Shown here: positions 42,498-51,124 of the stretch, piece by piece
Numbering within the stretch: position 1 is the stretch's first letter
Layout: every line of letters starts with the position of its first letter
Source: Nonomuraea sp. SYSU D8015
Lineage (GTDB): Bacteria; Actinomycetota; Actinomycetes; Streptosporangiales; Streptosporangiaceae
Reading direction: 5' to 3'
NCBI RefSeq assembly: GCF_008065375.1
Contig: NZ_VJYI01000001.1
Coordinates: forward strand, 1,240,001 to 1,304,000
Length of the DNA stretch: 64,000 bases
The notes under the pieces: generated by a model
What the model was told of the DNA's origin: nothing
Database searches by the model: none
The model's input: only the letters and a program-made list of their open reading frames with translations
Made by a program: the position numbers and the translations under genes

Positions 42498-43222
42498 ACG
42501 ACACGAGTCGCCCTCGTCACCGGCGCGTCCCGCGGCCTCGGCGCCGTGATGGCGCTCCGGTTGGCCGCCGACGGCCTGGCCGCCGCCGTCAACTCCCGCC
42601 GGGACACCGCGGGCCTCGATCAGGTGGTGGCAGAGATCCGCGCCACCGGCGGCACGGCCGAGGCGTGCCCCGCCGACGTCACGGACGAGGCCGGTGTGAG
42701 GGATCTGGTCGCCCGGGTCGCCGATCGGCTCGGCCCGGTGGACGTGCTGGTGGTCAACGCGACCGGGCCGCAGCCGTCCATCCCCCTGGCGGACCTCACC
42801 TGGGAGGACCAGCTCGACCAGCTCCGCTTCTTCGTCAAGAGCCCCACGCTATTGGTGCAGGCGGTGTTACCGGGCATGCGGGAACGCGGCGGCGGCAGGA
42901 TCATCCAGATCGGCTCCGACATCGTCGACCGCAACCTGCCCGGCATGTCGGCGTACATCGCGGCCAAGGGCGCGCAGCACGCGATGACCGAGGCGTGGGC
43001 GCGTGAGCTAGGCCCGTACGGTATCACCGTCAACGTCGTCGCCCCCGGCTGGATCCCGGTGGAGCGGCACGCGGGCCTTGACCCGGACGCTTACGTCGCG
43101 GAGGTGCCCCTGCGCCGGATGGGCACGCCCGCGGACGTGGCGGCGGCGGTGTCGTTCCTGGCCTCGGACGGGGCGCGTTCATCACCGGGCAGCGCGTCAC
43201 GGTCGACGGCGGCCACAGCTGA
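42498..43222 (+). pseudogene. Short-chain dehydrogenase/reductase with lost start and frameshift
   Basis: An SDR of about 240 residues: VALVTGASRGLGA, NATGP in place of NNAG, and YIAAKGA giving Tyr-x3-Lys. The frame is intact back to 42,498 (TRVALVTG) but no ATG, GTG or TTG is present; a CTC sits where the start is expected. Near 43,178 one base is missing: the frame-shifted reading FITGQRVTVDGGHS, the normal SDR C-terminus, ends at 43,222. Two independent lesions indicate a decayed gene. Confidence 0.7.
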
Positions 43223-43303
43223 GCCCGGCGGCCGTATTCCAGTTTGGGGACTCGGCCAGGATTCGCTAGAGTTCTCTCGTCGCCCGGCGCGAGCGGGGCG
43301 GAT

Positions 43304-43375
43304 GCGGAAGTGGCTCAGTGGTAGAGCATCACCTTGCCAAGGTGAGGGTCGCGGGTTCGAATCCCGTCTTCCGCT
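43304..43375 (+). tRNA. tRNA-Gly (anticodon GCC)
   Basis: A 72-nt cloverleaf with acceptor GCGGAAG/CUUCCGC, anticodon stem CACC/GGUG around UUGCCAA, T loop GGUUCGAAUCC and discriminator U. CCA is not encoded. It is the first of three closely spaced tRNAs. Confidence 0.95.
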
Positions 43376-43390
43376 CGGAGCTTCCGGCTC

Positions 43391-43461
43391 GGTGGCGTGG
43401 CCGAGAGGCGAGGCAGCGGCCTGCAAAGCCGTCCACACGGGTTCAAATCCCGTCGCCACCT
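43391..43461 (+). tRNA. tRNA-Cys (anticodon GCA)
   Basis: A 71-nt cloverleaf with acceptor GGUGGCG/CGCCACC, anticodon loop CUGCAAA, T loop GGUUCAAAUCC and discriminator U. CCA is not encoded. It lies 15 nt after tRNA-Gly. Confidence 0.95.
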
Positions 43462-43466
43462 CGCAA

Positions 43467-43541
43467 GGACGATTAGCTCAGCGGGAGAGCGCTTCCCTGA
43501 CACGGAAGAGGTCACTGGTTCAATCCCAGTATCGTCCACCA
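43467..43541 (+). tRNA. tRNA-Val (anticodon GAC)
   Basis: A 75-nt cloverleaf with encoded CCA; acceptor GGACGAU/AUCGUCC, anticodon loop CUGACAC. It resembles the tRNA-Val(CAC) at 31,217 but has a different acceptor and anticodon stem. It is the last gene of the tRNA cluster. Confidence 0.95.
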
Positions 43542-43549
43542 TGACCGGC

Positions 43550-43575
43550 CTGCTAGAGACATGACCCTCTAGCAG
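43550..43575 (+). terminator. tRNA cluster terminator
   Basis: A perfect 9-nt stem CTGCTAGAG/CTCTAGCAG with an 8-nt loop starts 9 nt after the tRNA-Val end. Confidence 0.65.
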
Positions 43576-43633
43576 ACCAGTTGTTCTTCGATCTCGAGTA
43601 GGCGGCCCTGGCCTCACACGCCACGGTTGCCGG

Positions 43634-44986
43634 TCATGCCGCGTTCTTGGGTGTCCTGTCCTGGCCCGCGGCGATGGCCTTGCGGGTGTCGCGGATGTAC
43701 GCGGCGACGTACGGATGCGCCGGATACAGCTCACGCACCTGGCGGAACTTGGGCAGCGCCGCGCGGTATCTCTTGGCGAAGAAGTCGTCGAGCGCGGCGT
43801 TGTAGACCAGCGACGTCCGCGACTGCACCGGCCTGACCCCCGCCGCGACCAGGTGCTTCTTGATGACGCCCACTGGCAGGATGTAGCTCTGGTTCTCCTG
43901 CGCGTCGTCCCCCGTGCCGGCGATCAGCGTGCCGATGACCTTGCCGCGCTCGTCGAACACGGGACCGCCCGAGTTGCCGCCGTACGACGGCGCCTGCGCC
44001 TGGATGTACGGCACCCCCGCGATGGTCGTGCGCCTGGCGTTGAAGGCGCCCTGGGTGAGCGCCGGGTACAGCTTCGACTTGGGATTGAAGGCCGGGCTGT
44101 TGGTGATGACGCCGGGGAATCCGTTGACGTAGAGCTGGTCGCCCACCTGCACGTCGGTGTCGTTGCCGAGCGGGACGGTGGGCAGGTTCCCGGCGCCGTT
44201 CATCTTGAGCAGGGCGAAGTCCTCGCCCGGGTAGTCGAGGCCCTTGGCCAGCAGCCGCAGCGGGGTCACCTTCGAGGTGGCGTCCATCCCGCCGCCGGGC
44301 AGCGCGCGCACGAGGCCGATGTCGCGTCGCAGGCCGGTCAGCCGCATGTGCTTGGCGTTGAACCGGCTGAACAGCGCCCCGGTCAGCTTGACCATCTCGT
44401 CGTCGGCCTGGGCGACGTCCGCGACGCTCTCGAGGTACGCCTTGACCTGTTCGGCGTTGAGGGTGGTCAGGGCGGTCTCGCCGAGGGCCGCCCGCACGAG
44501 CGACTTCGGCCGGTCGACGCAGTGCGCGCCGGTCACCATGTGACCGTTCGGCGTGATCCACCAGCCGGTGCAGTAGTACCCGCGGGCCTGGTCCTTGAAG
44601 CCGACCTTCTCCTTGCGCGGCTTGAGGTACCGGCCGACGTCCGACGCGGCCGTACGCAGGATCCACTTCATCTGGCTCTGCCGGTCGGCCGGGATGCGCC
44701 CCGCCTTCGCGTGCTTGCGAGCCTTGGCGGTCAGCCCGTCGAACGCCTTGGTGGTGTCCGGCAGTGGCACGACCACGGTCCCGGTGTACTTCAGCTCGAT
44801 CAGCACCACCGCGGGATCGGTCTGCGCCGCCAGCCGGGTGCCGATCGCCACGTCGCCCGGCTTCGACGCCTGCGTCGAGACCTCGGCCGACGCGTTTCCC
44901 TGCGCGACCGTGACCCCGGCCAGGACCGCCCCCGTCATCGCCACCAACCGCCGTGCCTGCTTGCGCATCTCGCACCCCGTCTTCAT
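43634..44986 (-). CDS. Secreted trypsin-like serine protease
   Basis: A 450-residue protein (an inner ATG at 44,968 is also possible). A signal peptide spans about residues 8-34. The S1-type catalytic set is visible as His155 in TGAHCVD, Asp256 in GEDFALL and Ser339 in GGNSGGPV. A ~70-residue insertion separates His and Asp. After the protease domain a helical C-terminal tail (about 395-450) carries a TPR-like segment AALPKFRQVRELYP. It probably acts outside the cell; the substrate is unknown. Confidence 0.85.
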   Translation of the reverse strand: MKTGCEMRKQARRLVAMTGAVLAGVTVAQGNASAEVSTQASKPGDVAIGTRLAAQTDPAVVLIELKYTGTVVVPLPDTTKAFDGLTAKARKHAKAGRIPADRQSQMKWILRTAASDVGRYLKPRKEKVGFKDQARGYYCTGWWITPNGHMVTGAHCVDRPKSLVRAALGETALTTLNAEQVKAYLESVADVAQADDEMVKLTGALFSRFNAKHMRLTGLRRDIGLVRALPGGGMDATSKVTPLRLLAKGLDYPGEDFALLKMNGAGNLPTVPLGNDTDVQVGDQLYVNGFPGVITNSPAFNPKSKLYPALTQGAFNARRTTIAGVPYIQAQAPSYGGNSGGPVFDERGKVIGTLIAGTGDDAQENQSYILPVGVIKKHLVAAGVRPVQSRTSLVYNAALDDFFAKRYRAALPKFRQVRELYPAHPYVAAYIRDTRKAIAAGQDRTPKNAA

Positions 44987-45241
44987 TCGCTCGTGACGGG
45001 ATTCTGCGGCGGGCCGCTGGCATTCCGCTTGTAACTCACATACGGGGAAATGTCAGGAGACTTCACCCCGTGCCGAGGCCGGCGTCGCGGGCGCGGGCGC
45101 GGGCCACCGCGGCCGGGTCACGCTCAGGCCCGGGATACGGTCGCGCCCGGGGCGGGCTCGGCGGCCGTGCGCGCTCACCCGCCGGTCACTTCCCGGTCAC
45201 CATGAGGCGGGAGAAGACCCCGTGGGGGCAGAGGACGGGGC

Positions 45242-47773
45242 GTGGCGAAAACGACCCGCATGTTCTTGCTCGCGGCCGCCGGCTCCGCGCTGCTCGTCTC
45301 CGGCCTGTGCGCCCTGCCGCCCGTGGGCGGGTTCCTGCTCGGCCGGCCCTTCGCGGGGGCGCTGGTCTTTCCCGGGCTCGGCCAGGGACCGGCGGTGATC
45401 ACGGCGGCGGCCCTGGCGGGGTTCTCCGTGACGCTCACGACCGGCGCCTACGTCGCGTTCAGGTGGTCGGGGTTCGGCGCGTCGCGGGTCGGGCTGGTGG
45501 TCTGCTGGTGCCTGGCGGGCGGGCCGGCCGGGGTGGTCGCGGTGCTGGCGTGGGCGCCGGAGCCCGGGGCGCGGGAGGCCGCGTTCCTGGAGCACGCGTC
45601 GTACGCCGCGTCCTGGGGCATGGCGACGGCGCTGGTGGCCGCGCTGGCGGCGCTGGCCGTGACCCGTACGCTGCCCGCCTCCGCCCCGGAGCCGAGGAAC
45701 CGATCGTTCCGGCCCCGCCGGTGGGTGCTGCCGTGCCTGGTGGCCGGCTGGGCCGTGGTGTGGAGCGTGCTGGTCCGGGATCGGGAGCCGCTGCTGGCCT
45801 GGCTGCCGCTGTCGCTGAGCTACTTCGGCCAGGTGGCGGTGGTGCTGGCGGCCGTCGTGGCGAGCTATCTCGAAGGGGCGCTGCGGCGGCGATTACCGGT
45901 GGAGGGACGGCCGGGACGGGCGTTCGTGCTGGCGTGGATCGCGCTGTGCGCGGCGCCCATCGTGTACGCGGCCGTCGTCGCGATCGATCTCGGCATGCGC
46001 GAACGGCTGCTCGCCGACCCGCTGAACGCTGCCTGGGCGGTCGAGTACGCCGGTGACATCGGGGTGGTACTGGTGGCCGAGCCCGCCCAGATCGCCGTGC
46101 CGCCGCTGCTGCTCGCGCTGGCCGGGACCGGGCTCCAGTGGGTGCTCCCGGGCCGGGAGCGGCCGGCGGCGGCGCCGGATCCGGTGCGGCCCGACCGGCG
46201 GTGGGGCCTGCTGGTGGCGGTGGCGGCGCTCGCGCTGACGTACTTCTGCCTGGCCGTCACGTCGCGGTACCCGCTGCTGACGCGGCGGACGTACGACGAG
46301 GAGACGCCGCTGATCGCGCAGGCGCCCGCCTTCCTCGCGCCGCCCGACCCGTCGCTGGGCACGAGCGCCATGGTGTGGTTGTGGGCGGTGCCGGCGGTCT
46401 TCGGGGTGTCGGCGGCGGTCCTGGTCCATTGCGCGGTGCGGGGGCAGCTCGTGCGGATCTTCCCCGCCTCCGACTACCTGCTGCTCGTGGGGGCGCTCGC
46501 GCTGGCGGCGGCGCTGGGCTGGAACGCGGGCAGCGTGCTCGCCTACGCGGTGACCGGTGAGCGGCTGCTCGGCATCTCGCCGGCCGGGGAGGCGGCGCTC
46601 TTCACCGGGCTCGTCGTGCCGGCCTTCGCGGCGCTGCTGTTCATCGTGCACTCGCAGGTCGGCCTGACGAGGTTCGTCCGGATCGTCGAGTTGGAGGGCG
46701 AGGAGACCTGGAGCAAGCTGGTCGAGCGGTACCGGGCCTGGCAGGAGGAGGCGCAGGACCGCGTCCCGACGCGGCGGGAGCGCGGCGCGGTCGCCGCCCG
46801 GGCGGCCGGGGCGGCGACCGTGGTGGCCGTGGTGGCGGGGGCCCTTCACGGGTTCGGCGTGGCGGAGGCCCACGCCGTGCCCGTGCTGTCCGTCGGGCAG
46901 ACGGCGCTGGAGAACGTCGCCACCGGCCTGTACGTCCTGCTCCTGGCCGGTCTGGTCTACCTCGGGATGGCGCGCTCGAACCTGAAGGAGCGCCGGCTCC
47001 AGCCCTGGCTGTCCGTGTGGGGGCTGTCGGTGGTGGCCGGCGGGCTGGCCCACCTCCCCCTGGACCCCGTGGCCGGGCTCCAGATGGGCTTCCTCGCCGG
47101 GCCGTTCGCGGCGGCCGGGCCCGTCGTCCCGGTGCGCCGCAAGGCCCTGCTGTACGCCGCCGCCGGTCTCGTCGTCATCGCGGCGGCCCCCGCCGTCCGC
47201 CCGCCGGCCCCCGAGCCCGTCGCGATCGCCGCGGTCTCCTGGCGGGAGCAGCGGCCGCGGCTGACGATCGACGTCTCCCATCCGCGCGCCACCGGCAGGG
47301 ACGCGCGGCGGATCAACGCGGCGTTGTTCGCGCCCGTCGGCGAGCGCGTCCGCGACACGCTGCGCGACGTGCGCGAGAACCCGACCGCCATCGGCGTCGT
47401 GACCAGCACCTACGTCCTGGTGCGCAGCGACGCCGAGATCGTCTCGGTCCGCTACCTCATGAACGGCGAGCACCGGCGGGCGGTCAACTACGACCTGACG
47501 GCCGGGCGGGTGCTCGCCTTGAGCGACATCTTCACCCCGGACACGTTCACCCCGGCGGGCCGGCGGCGGCTGGCCGGCGCGCTGCGTCCGCTCATGCCGG
47601 CCGGCCAGAACCCGCGCACGGTCAGCGTGGACAACGACCGCCTGCTGGTGAACCTGGGGAAGGACGCGGTGGAGTTCACGTTCGGCCGCGGCTATTTCTG
47701 CGCCGGCTGCGAGCCGTTCACCATTCGGGCCTCGCGTCAGCGGCTGGCGGGTCTGGTCACGGAGCGCTCGTAG
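45242..47773 (+). CDS. Polytopic membrane protein with C-terminal DUF3298-like domain
   Basis: An 843-residue protein from GTG. About twelve hydrophobic segments span residues 5-650. The last ~180 residues are an extracytoplasmic domain with a PdaC/RsiV (DUF3298) pattern: RINAALFAPVGERV, SVRYLMNGEHRRAVNYDLTAG and DAVEFTF. DUF3298 domains occur in peptidoglycan deacetylases and anti-sigma factors that bind lysozyme. The combination suggests cell-envelope sensing or modification, but no catalytic residues are evident. Confidence 0.65.
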   Translation: MAKTTRMFLLAAAGSALLVSGLCALPPVGGFLLGRPFAGALVFPGLGQGPAVITAAALAGFSVTLTTGAYVAFRWSGFGASRVGLVVCWCLAGGPAGVVAVLAWAPEPGAREAAFLEHASYAASWGMATALVAALAALAVTRTLPASAPEPRNRSFRPRRWVLPCLVAGWAVVWSVLVRDREPLLAWLPLSLSYFGQVAVVLAAVVASYLEGALRRRLPVEGRPGRAFVLAWIALCAAPIVYAAVVAIDLGMRERLLADPLNAAWAVEYAGDIGVVLVAEPAQIAVPPLLLALAGTGLQWVLPGRERPAAAPDPVRPDRRWGLLVAVAALALTYFCLAVTSRYPLLTRRTYDEETPLIAQAPAFLAPPDPSLGTSAMVWLWAVPAVFGVSAAVLVHCAVRGQLVRIFPASDYLLLVGALALAAALGWNAGSVLAYAVTGERLLGISPAGEAALFTGLVVPAFAALLFIVHSQVGLTRFVRIVELEGEETWSKLVERYRAWQEEAQDRVPTRRERGAVAARAAGAATVVAVVAGALHGFGVAEAHAVPVLSVGQTALENVATGLYVLLLAGLVYLGMARSNLKERRLQPWLSVWGLSVVAGGLAHLPLDPVAGLQMGFLAGPFAAAGPVVPVRRKALLYAAAGLVVIAAAPAVRPPAPEPVAIAAVSWREQRPRLTIDVSHPRATGRDARRINAALFAPVGERVRDTLRDVRENPTAIGVVTSTYVLVRSDAEIVSVRYLMNGEHRRAVNYDLTAGRVLALSDIFTPDTFTPAGRRRLAGALRPLMPAGQNPRTVSVDNDRLLVNLGKDAVEFTFGRGYFCAGCEPFTIRASRQRLAGLVTERS

Positions 47774-47788
47774 CGCGAAGATCATCCC

Positions 47789-48265
47789 ATGGACGCTCAG
47801 GAGCAGGACGCGCGGGAAGAGGACGCCCGGGGAATGTCCGCTCGGGAAATCGCCGACCGCCTCGAGATCGCCGGCCTGCTGGCCCGCTACGCGCGCGCCG
47901 TCGACTCGGGGCAGTGGGACCTGCTCGACGAGGTGTTCAGCGCGGACGCGGTGATCGACTACACGTCGGCGGGCGGCATCAAGGGCACGCGGGACGAGGT
48001 CAAGGCGTGGCTGGCCGAGGTGCTCGCGCACTGGCCGGGCCGTCTGCACCTGATCGGCGCCCCCGTGATCGACTTCCGGGACGGCGAGGCGCACGTGAGC
48101 GCCCCCTTCACCGACACGCTCGCCCCGATCCGGGACATGGTGGCGGCGAGCACCGAGGGCTTCCTGCACGGCGGCGGCTGGTACCACCACCGCCTGCGCC
48201 GCACCCCGGACGGATGGCGCAGCACGGAGCTGGTGGAGGAACAGAGCTGGCGCACCGCCCGCTGA
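47789..48265 (+). CDS. SnoaL/NTF2-like protein
   Basis: A 158-residue protein with the SnoaL_4-type cone fold pattern: IAGLLARYARAVDSGQWDLLDEVF near the start, then VIDYTSAGGIKG, and a C-terminal WYHHRLRRTPDGWRSTEL. Members include polyketide cyclases, dehydratases and isomerases. It follows the DUF3298 gene by 15 nt. No catalytic assignment is possible from sequence alone. Confidence 0.8.
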   Translation: MDAQEQDAREEDARGMSAREIADRLEIAGLLARYARAVDSGQWDLLDEVFSADAVIDYTSAGGIKGTRDEVKAWLAEVLAHWPGRLHLIGAPVIDFRDGEAHVSAPFTDTLAPIRDMVAASTEGFLHGGGWYHHRLRRTPDGWRSTELVEEQSWRTAR

Positions 48266-48773
48266 GCCGTCGCCTGCTCGCGCGTGGACGGGCGCGGCAG
48301 CCTGCATCGAGGAGCGAACGGGCGGATCGACAGTTCCGGCAGTGACCAGCCGTGTCCTGATCTGGCCACCGAACAACACGCGGAAGATCTGGGCGTGTGG
48401 GTCGGGTCGTCAACCCCTGAAAACGCCTGGTGAATCGAGGCGAAGCCCCTGGTCGCGGACGAGTTCATAGTACTGGGAGAAGGGCTCGAGGTCTTGTGCG
48501 CCGGCGACTCGCCACGCCTCTGCAGGCAGGTGAGGAACGCTACCGGTCACCCGAGGGACACCAGGCCGGCCACGCCAGGGCAAGCAGCCGACTGCCGGCA
48601 GGGCAACCAGCGCGCGAGGAAGCTCACGGGCACACATGTACACGCGAACGGTGGCTTGCCCTGGCCGTCCGGCCCGGTCGAGTTACGGTTGGCCGACGAG
48701 GAGATGCTGCGAAGCCACCGCTATGGGCGGTTTGAAACGCCTGTGAGCTGCCTGGTATGTCGGGCTTTGATTC

Positions 48774-48920
48774 ATGGGTGCTGTCTGCGATGACCGCCAA
48801 ATCGTGATCACCCGTCAACGCACCGGAGGGCGTGATCAGTTCCGCGCCTACACGGTTCTTGTAGACGGCGCCCAGGTAGGCTCGCTGCGCCCGGAGGCGT
48901 CCTTGAACGATGCGTTAACG
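48774..48920 (+). pseudogene. Fragment of a small actinomycete protein
   Basis: The frame encodes VITRQRTGGRDQFRAYTVL then VDGAQVGSLRPE, resembling the N-terminal part of short actinomycete proteins in which a xRAYxVxVDG-x2-VGxLRPGES pattern is followed by a beta domain. After SLRPEASLN the similarity stops, so only a fragment remains. Confidence 0.35.
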
Positions 48921-49038
48921 TTGGTGAACGGCACACGAGCGAGGGTGCAGCAACCACATCGGCTATCAGCGACCATTGGCGATCTCCATGACGGCACTGG
49001 CCTCCCGATGACAACCTCCAGCGACCTCCATGCCACGA

Positions 49039-49078
49039 GTTCACACCGAAGAGGTCATTGGTTCGATCCCGGTATCGC
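49039..49078 (+). repeat. tRNA-Val(CAC) 3'-half copy, possible old attachment scar
   Basis: Forty bases from the anticodon loop (GTTCACACCGAAG...) to the acceptor start match the tRNA-Val(CAC) 3' half with two mismatches. The 5' half is absent and the 3' acceptor end diverges, so this is not a working tRNA. Confidence 0.65.
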
Positions 49079-49352
49079 TGCCACGCTCAAGAGCCGCTTT
49101 CCGACACGGGAGAGTGACTACGGTTCTTGGCACTGAACTGGGACGACCCCGCACCGGTCGATCAGGTGCGGCCGGCGTGAGGTCCAGGGCGCGGGCGATG
49201 CGCGACCTCGGCGCCATACTGCGGCGGCTTACCTCTGATGCGCGCCACCAGCCGTCCGACGCGCACCGGCCCGCCACGGGCACGACTGCTGCGTAAACCG
49301 TCGCGGGGTGGCCGGGCGGGCGCCGCCAGGAGCCTGGAGGGGGAGAGTGGGC

Positions 49353-50318
49353 ATGGGAACCAGGCGCGCAGGGGCGTCGGACGGCGGGGAGGGTTTCGTG
49401 AACGAGGTGCCGGGCGAGGCGATGCGGGCGGTCGCGCGGGCGTACGGCCTGGGGGAGCCGGCCGGGCCGGCCGGGTACGCCGCGCGCGGCGAGCTCGGGC
49501 GGATCTGGCGGCTCGACACCCAGCGCGGCACCTGGGCCGTCAAGGAGCTGCTGGTGCCTCAGGAGGAGCACGACGCGCGGGAGGACGCCGGGTTCCAGCT
49601 CGCCGCCCGGGACGCGGGTGTCCGCCTGCCGCGGCCGGTCATGACGGTGGACGGCGACGTGCTGCTCGACGGCCGGTGGCGGGTCTACGAGTGGGTCGAT
49701 CTGGCGGCCGGCGAGGTGGTCATGGGAGCCGAGCTCGGCGCCGTGACGGCCGAGCTGCACCAGGTCGGGCATCCGGCCTGGGGGCCGGCGACCCCGTGGT
49801 TCTCCGAGCCGGTCGGGAAGGCCGGGTGGGAGGCGCTGGCGGCGGCGGGCGGCGAATGGGCGGCGGCGCTGGAGCGGGCCCTTCCCGAGCTCGCCGCGCT
49901 GGACGACCTGGTGAGTCCGCCCGGCCCCGATTCCCTGACCACCTGCCACCGCGACGTCAACGTCGAGAACGTGCGCCGGGCGTCCGACGGCGGCGTGGTC
50001 GTGCTCGACTGGGAGAACGCCGGCCCGGCGCGGCCGGCGTGGGAGCTGGCGAAGATCCTCGTCGATCTCTCGCTGGAAGGCGCGGTCGCGGCCTATCGCG
50101 CCTACCGGGCGGCAGGCGGGCCCGCGGCGGTGGCCGAGCCGGCCGACTTCTCCATGGCGATCGCCGAGCAGGGGCATCTGCTGGAGTTCTACGTCCGGCG
50201 CGCCCTCTCCCCGGAGGAGTCCGGGGAGAACCGGAGCAGGGCCCGCGACCGGGTGAAGGCGATGCTGAGCCGGCCGCTGACGCCGGCGAGGATCGAGACT
50301 CTTCTGAACGTCCTGTGA
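49353..50318 (+). CDS. Aminoglycoside phosphotransferase-fold kinase
   Basis: A 321-residue protein; ATG at 49,353 has GGAGGGGGAG about 7 nt upstream (GTG at 49,398 is an alternative). The catalytic loop CHRDVNVEN and the metal-binding DWEN segment mark the APH/choline-kinase fold. The N-terminal Lys lies in TWAVKELL. The substrate may be an antibiotic, sugar or metabolite and cannot be told from sequence. It converges on the sulfotransferase-like gene. Confidence 0.8.
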   Translation: MGTRRAGASDGGEGFVNEVPGEAMRAVARAYGLGEPAGPAGYAARGELGRIWRLDTQRGTWAVKELLVPQEEHDAREDAGFQLAARDAGVRLPRPVMTVDGDVLLDGRWRVYEWVDLAAGEVVMGAELGAVTAELHQVGHPAWGPATPWFSEPVGKAGWEALAAAGGEWAAALERALPELAALDDLVSPPGPDSLTTCHRDVNVENVRRASDGGVVVLDWENAGPARPAWELAKILVDLSLEGAVAAYRAYRAAGGPAAVAEPADFSMAIAEQGHLLEFYVRRALSPEESGENRSRARDRVKAMLSRPLTPARIETLLNVL

Positions 50319-50327
50319 CACGAGGGC

Positions 50328-51017
50328 TCAGCGGCCGCGCAGGATCAGCCCGAGCCGGCGGCGCGAGCGCTTGGCGTGCCAGGCCGCGCGCTCGTTGACC
50401 TGGGGGAACGGCTCTTCGGGCACGGGCACGCCGAGGAACGCGCACAGCGGTCCCCATCCGTCCCGCACGTCGAACACCAGCAGCCGGTCGGCCGGGAGCG
50501 CGGCCTCGACCTCGGCGACGTGCCGCTCGTAGATCTCGAGCACGTGGGCGCGGTCGTCGACGCGGCCGTCGAAGATCCGGTCGATGACGGTCGCCCTGGC
50601 CATGCGCGGATACAGCGCGAAGTCCGGGGCCCGCCGCGCCACCAGCCAGCGCACCACCCGGCGGCGCAGGGGGAGCCGCCGCCGCTCGGCCAGGGCGCTG
50701 CGGAAGATGGTCTCGCTGACGCTGTCGTACCAGCGGCCGGGGTCGCGGACGGTGAGGATCACCTTGGCGTCCGGGTAGTGCGCGGCCAGCTCCCGCCAGT
50801 ACGCCGAGGCCGGCCAGTCCAGCGCCGACCGGAAGCCGCGGAACACCTCGTCCCAGTCGCACAGGCGGCCCTCGCCGACGTCGAGCCACTGGCGCACCCG
50901 GTACGGCTCCGCGATGACCGCCGACATGTGGAAGCAGGGGCCGTACCCGAGGAGTTCGAGTGCCGCCTTCAGCGAGCGGGTGCCCGTCCGGCCGAAGCCC
51001 GCGCCGATCACCTTCAC
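50328..51017 (-). CDS. Sulfotransferase-family protein
   Basis: A 229-residue protein starting MKVIGAGFGRTGTRSLKAAL, the PAPS-binding loop of the Sulfotransfer_4-type family. VILTVRDPGRWYDSV forms the 3'-phosphate binding segment. Basic residues fill the C-terminus. The acceptor is unknown. It is divergent from the AMP-dependent ligase gene and may belong to the same small-molecule locus. Confidence 0.75.
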   Translation of the reverse strand: MKVIGAGFGRTGTRSLKAALELLGYGPCFHMSAVIAEPYRVRQWLDVGEGRLCDWDEVFRGFRSALDWPASAYWRELAAHYPDAKVILTVRDPGRWYDSVSETIFRSALAERRRLPLRRRVVRWLVARRAPDFALYPRMARATVIDRIFDGRVDDRAHVLEIYERHVAEVEAALPADRLLVFDVRDGWGPLCAFLGVPVPEEPFPQVNERAAWHAKRSRRRLGLILRGR

Positions 51018-51124
51018 GTCGCGCTCACCACCCGCGTGCCGTCTCTGATGCGCCTCTGATCCGCGCCGTCTACCGTGAATCCAGTTCTATGACGACATGT
51101 CGGGAATGCACAGAGGAGCCGACC

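Larger units (their letters stand above)
48266..49352. other. Decayed 1-kb region without an intact gene
   Basis: No frame here looks like a complete gene. It contains a gene fragment (about 48,774-48,920) and a tRNA-Val 3'-half copy (49,039-49,078), with GC somewhat below the flanks. This fits a scar of past insertion and loss. Confidence 0.55.

Noticed and set aside
49030..49296. Short + strand frame (88 aa) starting in the tRNA fragment
   Set aside because: Its first residues (HTEEVIGSIPVS) are the well-known mistranslation of tRNA-Val sequence.
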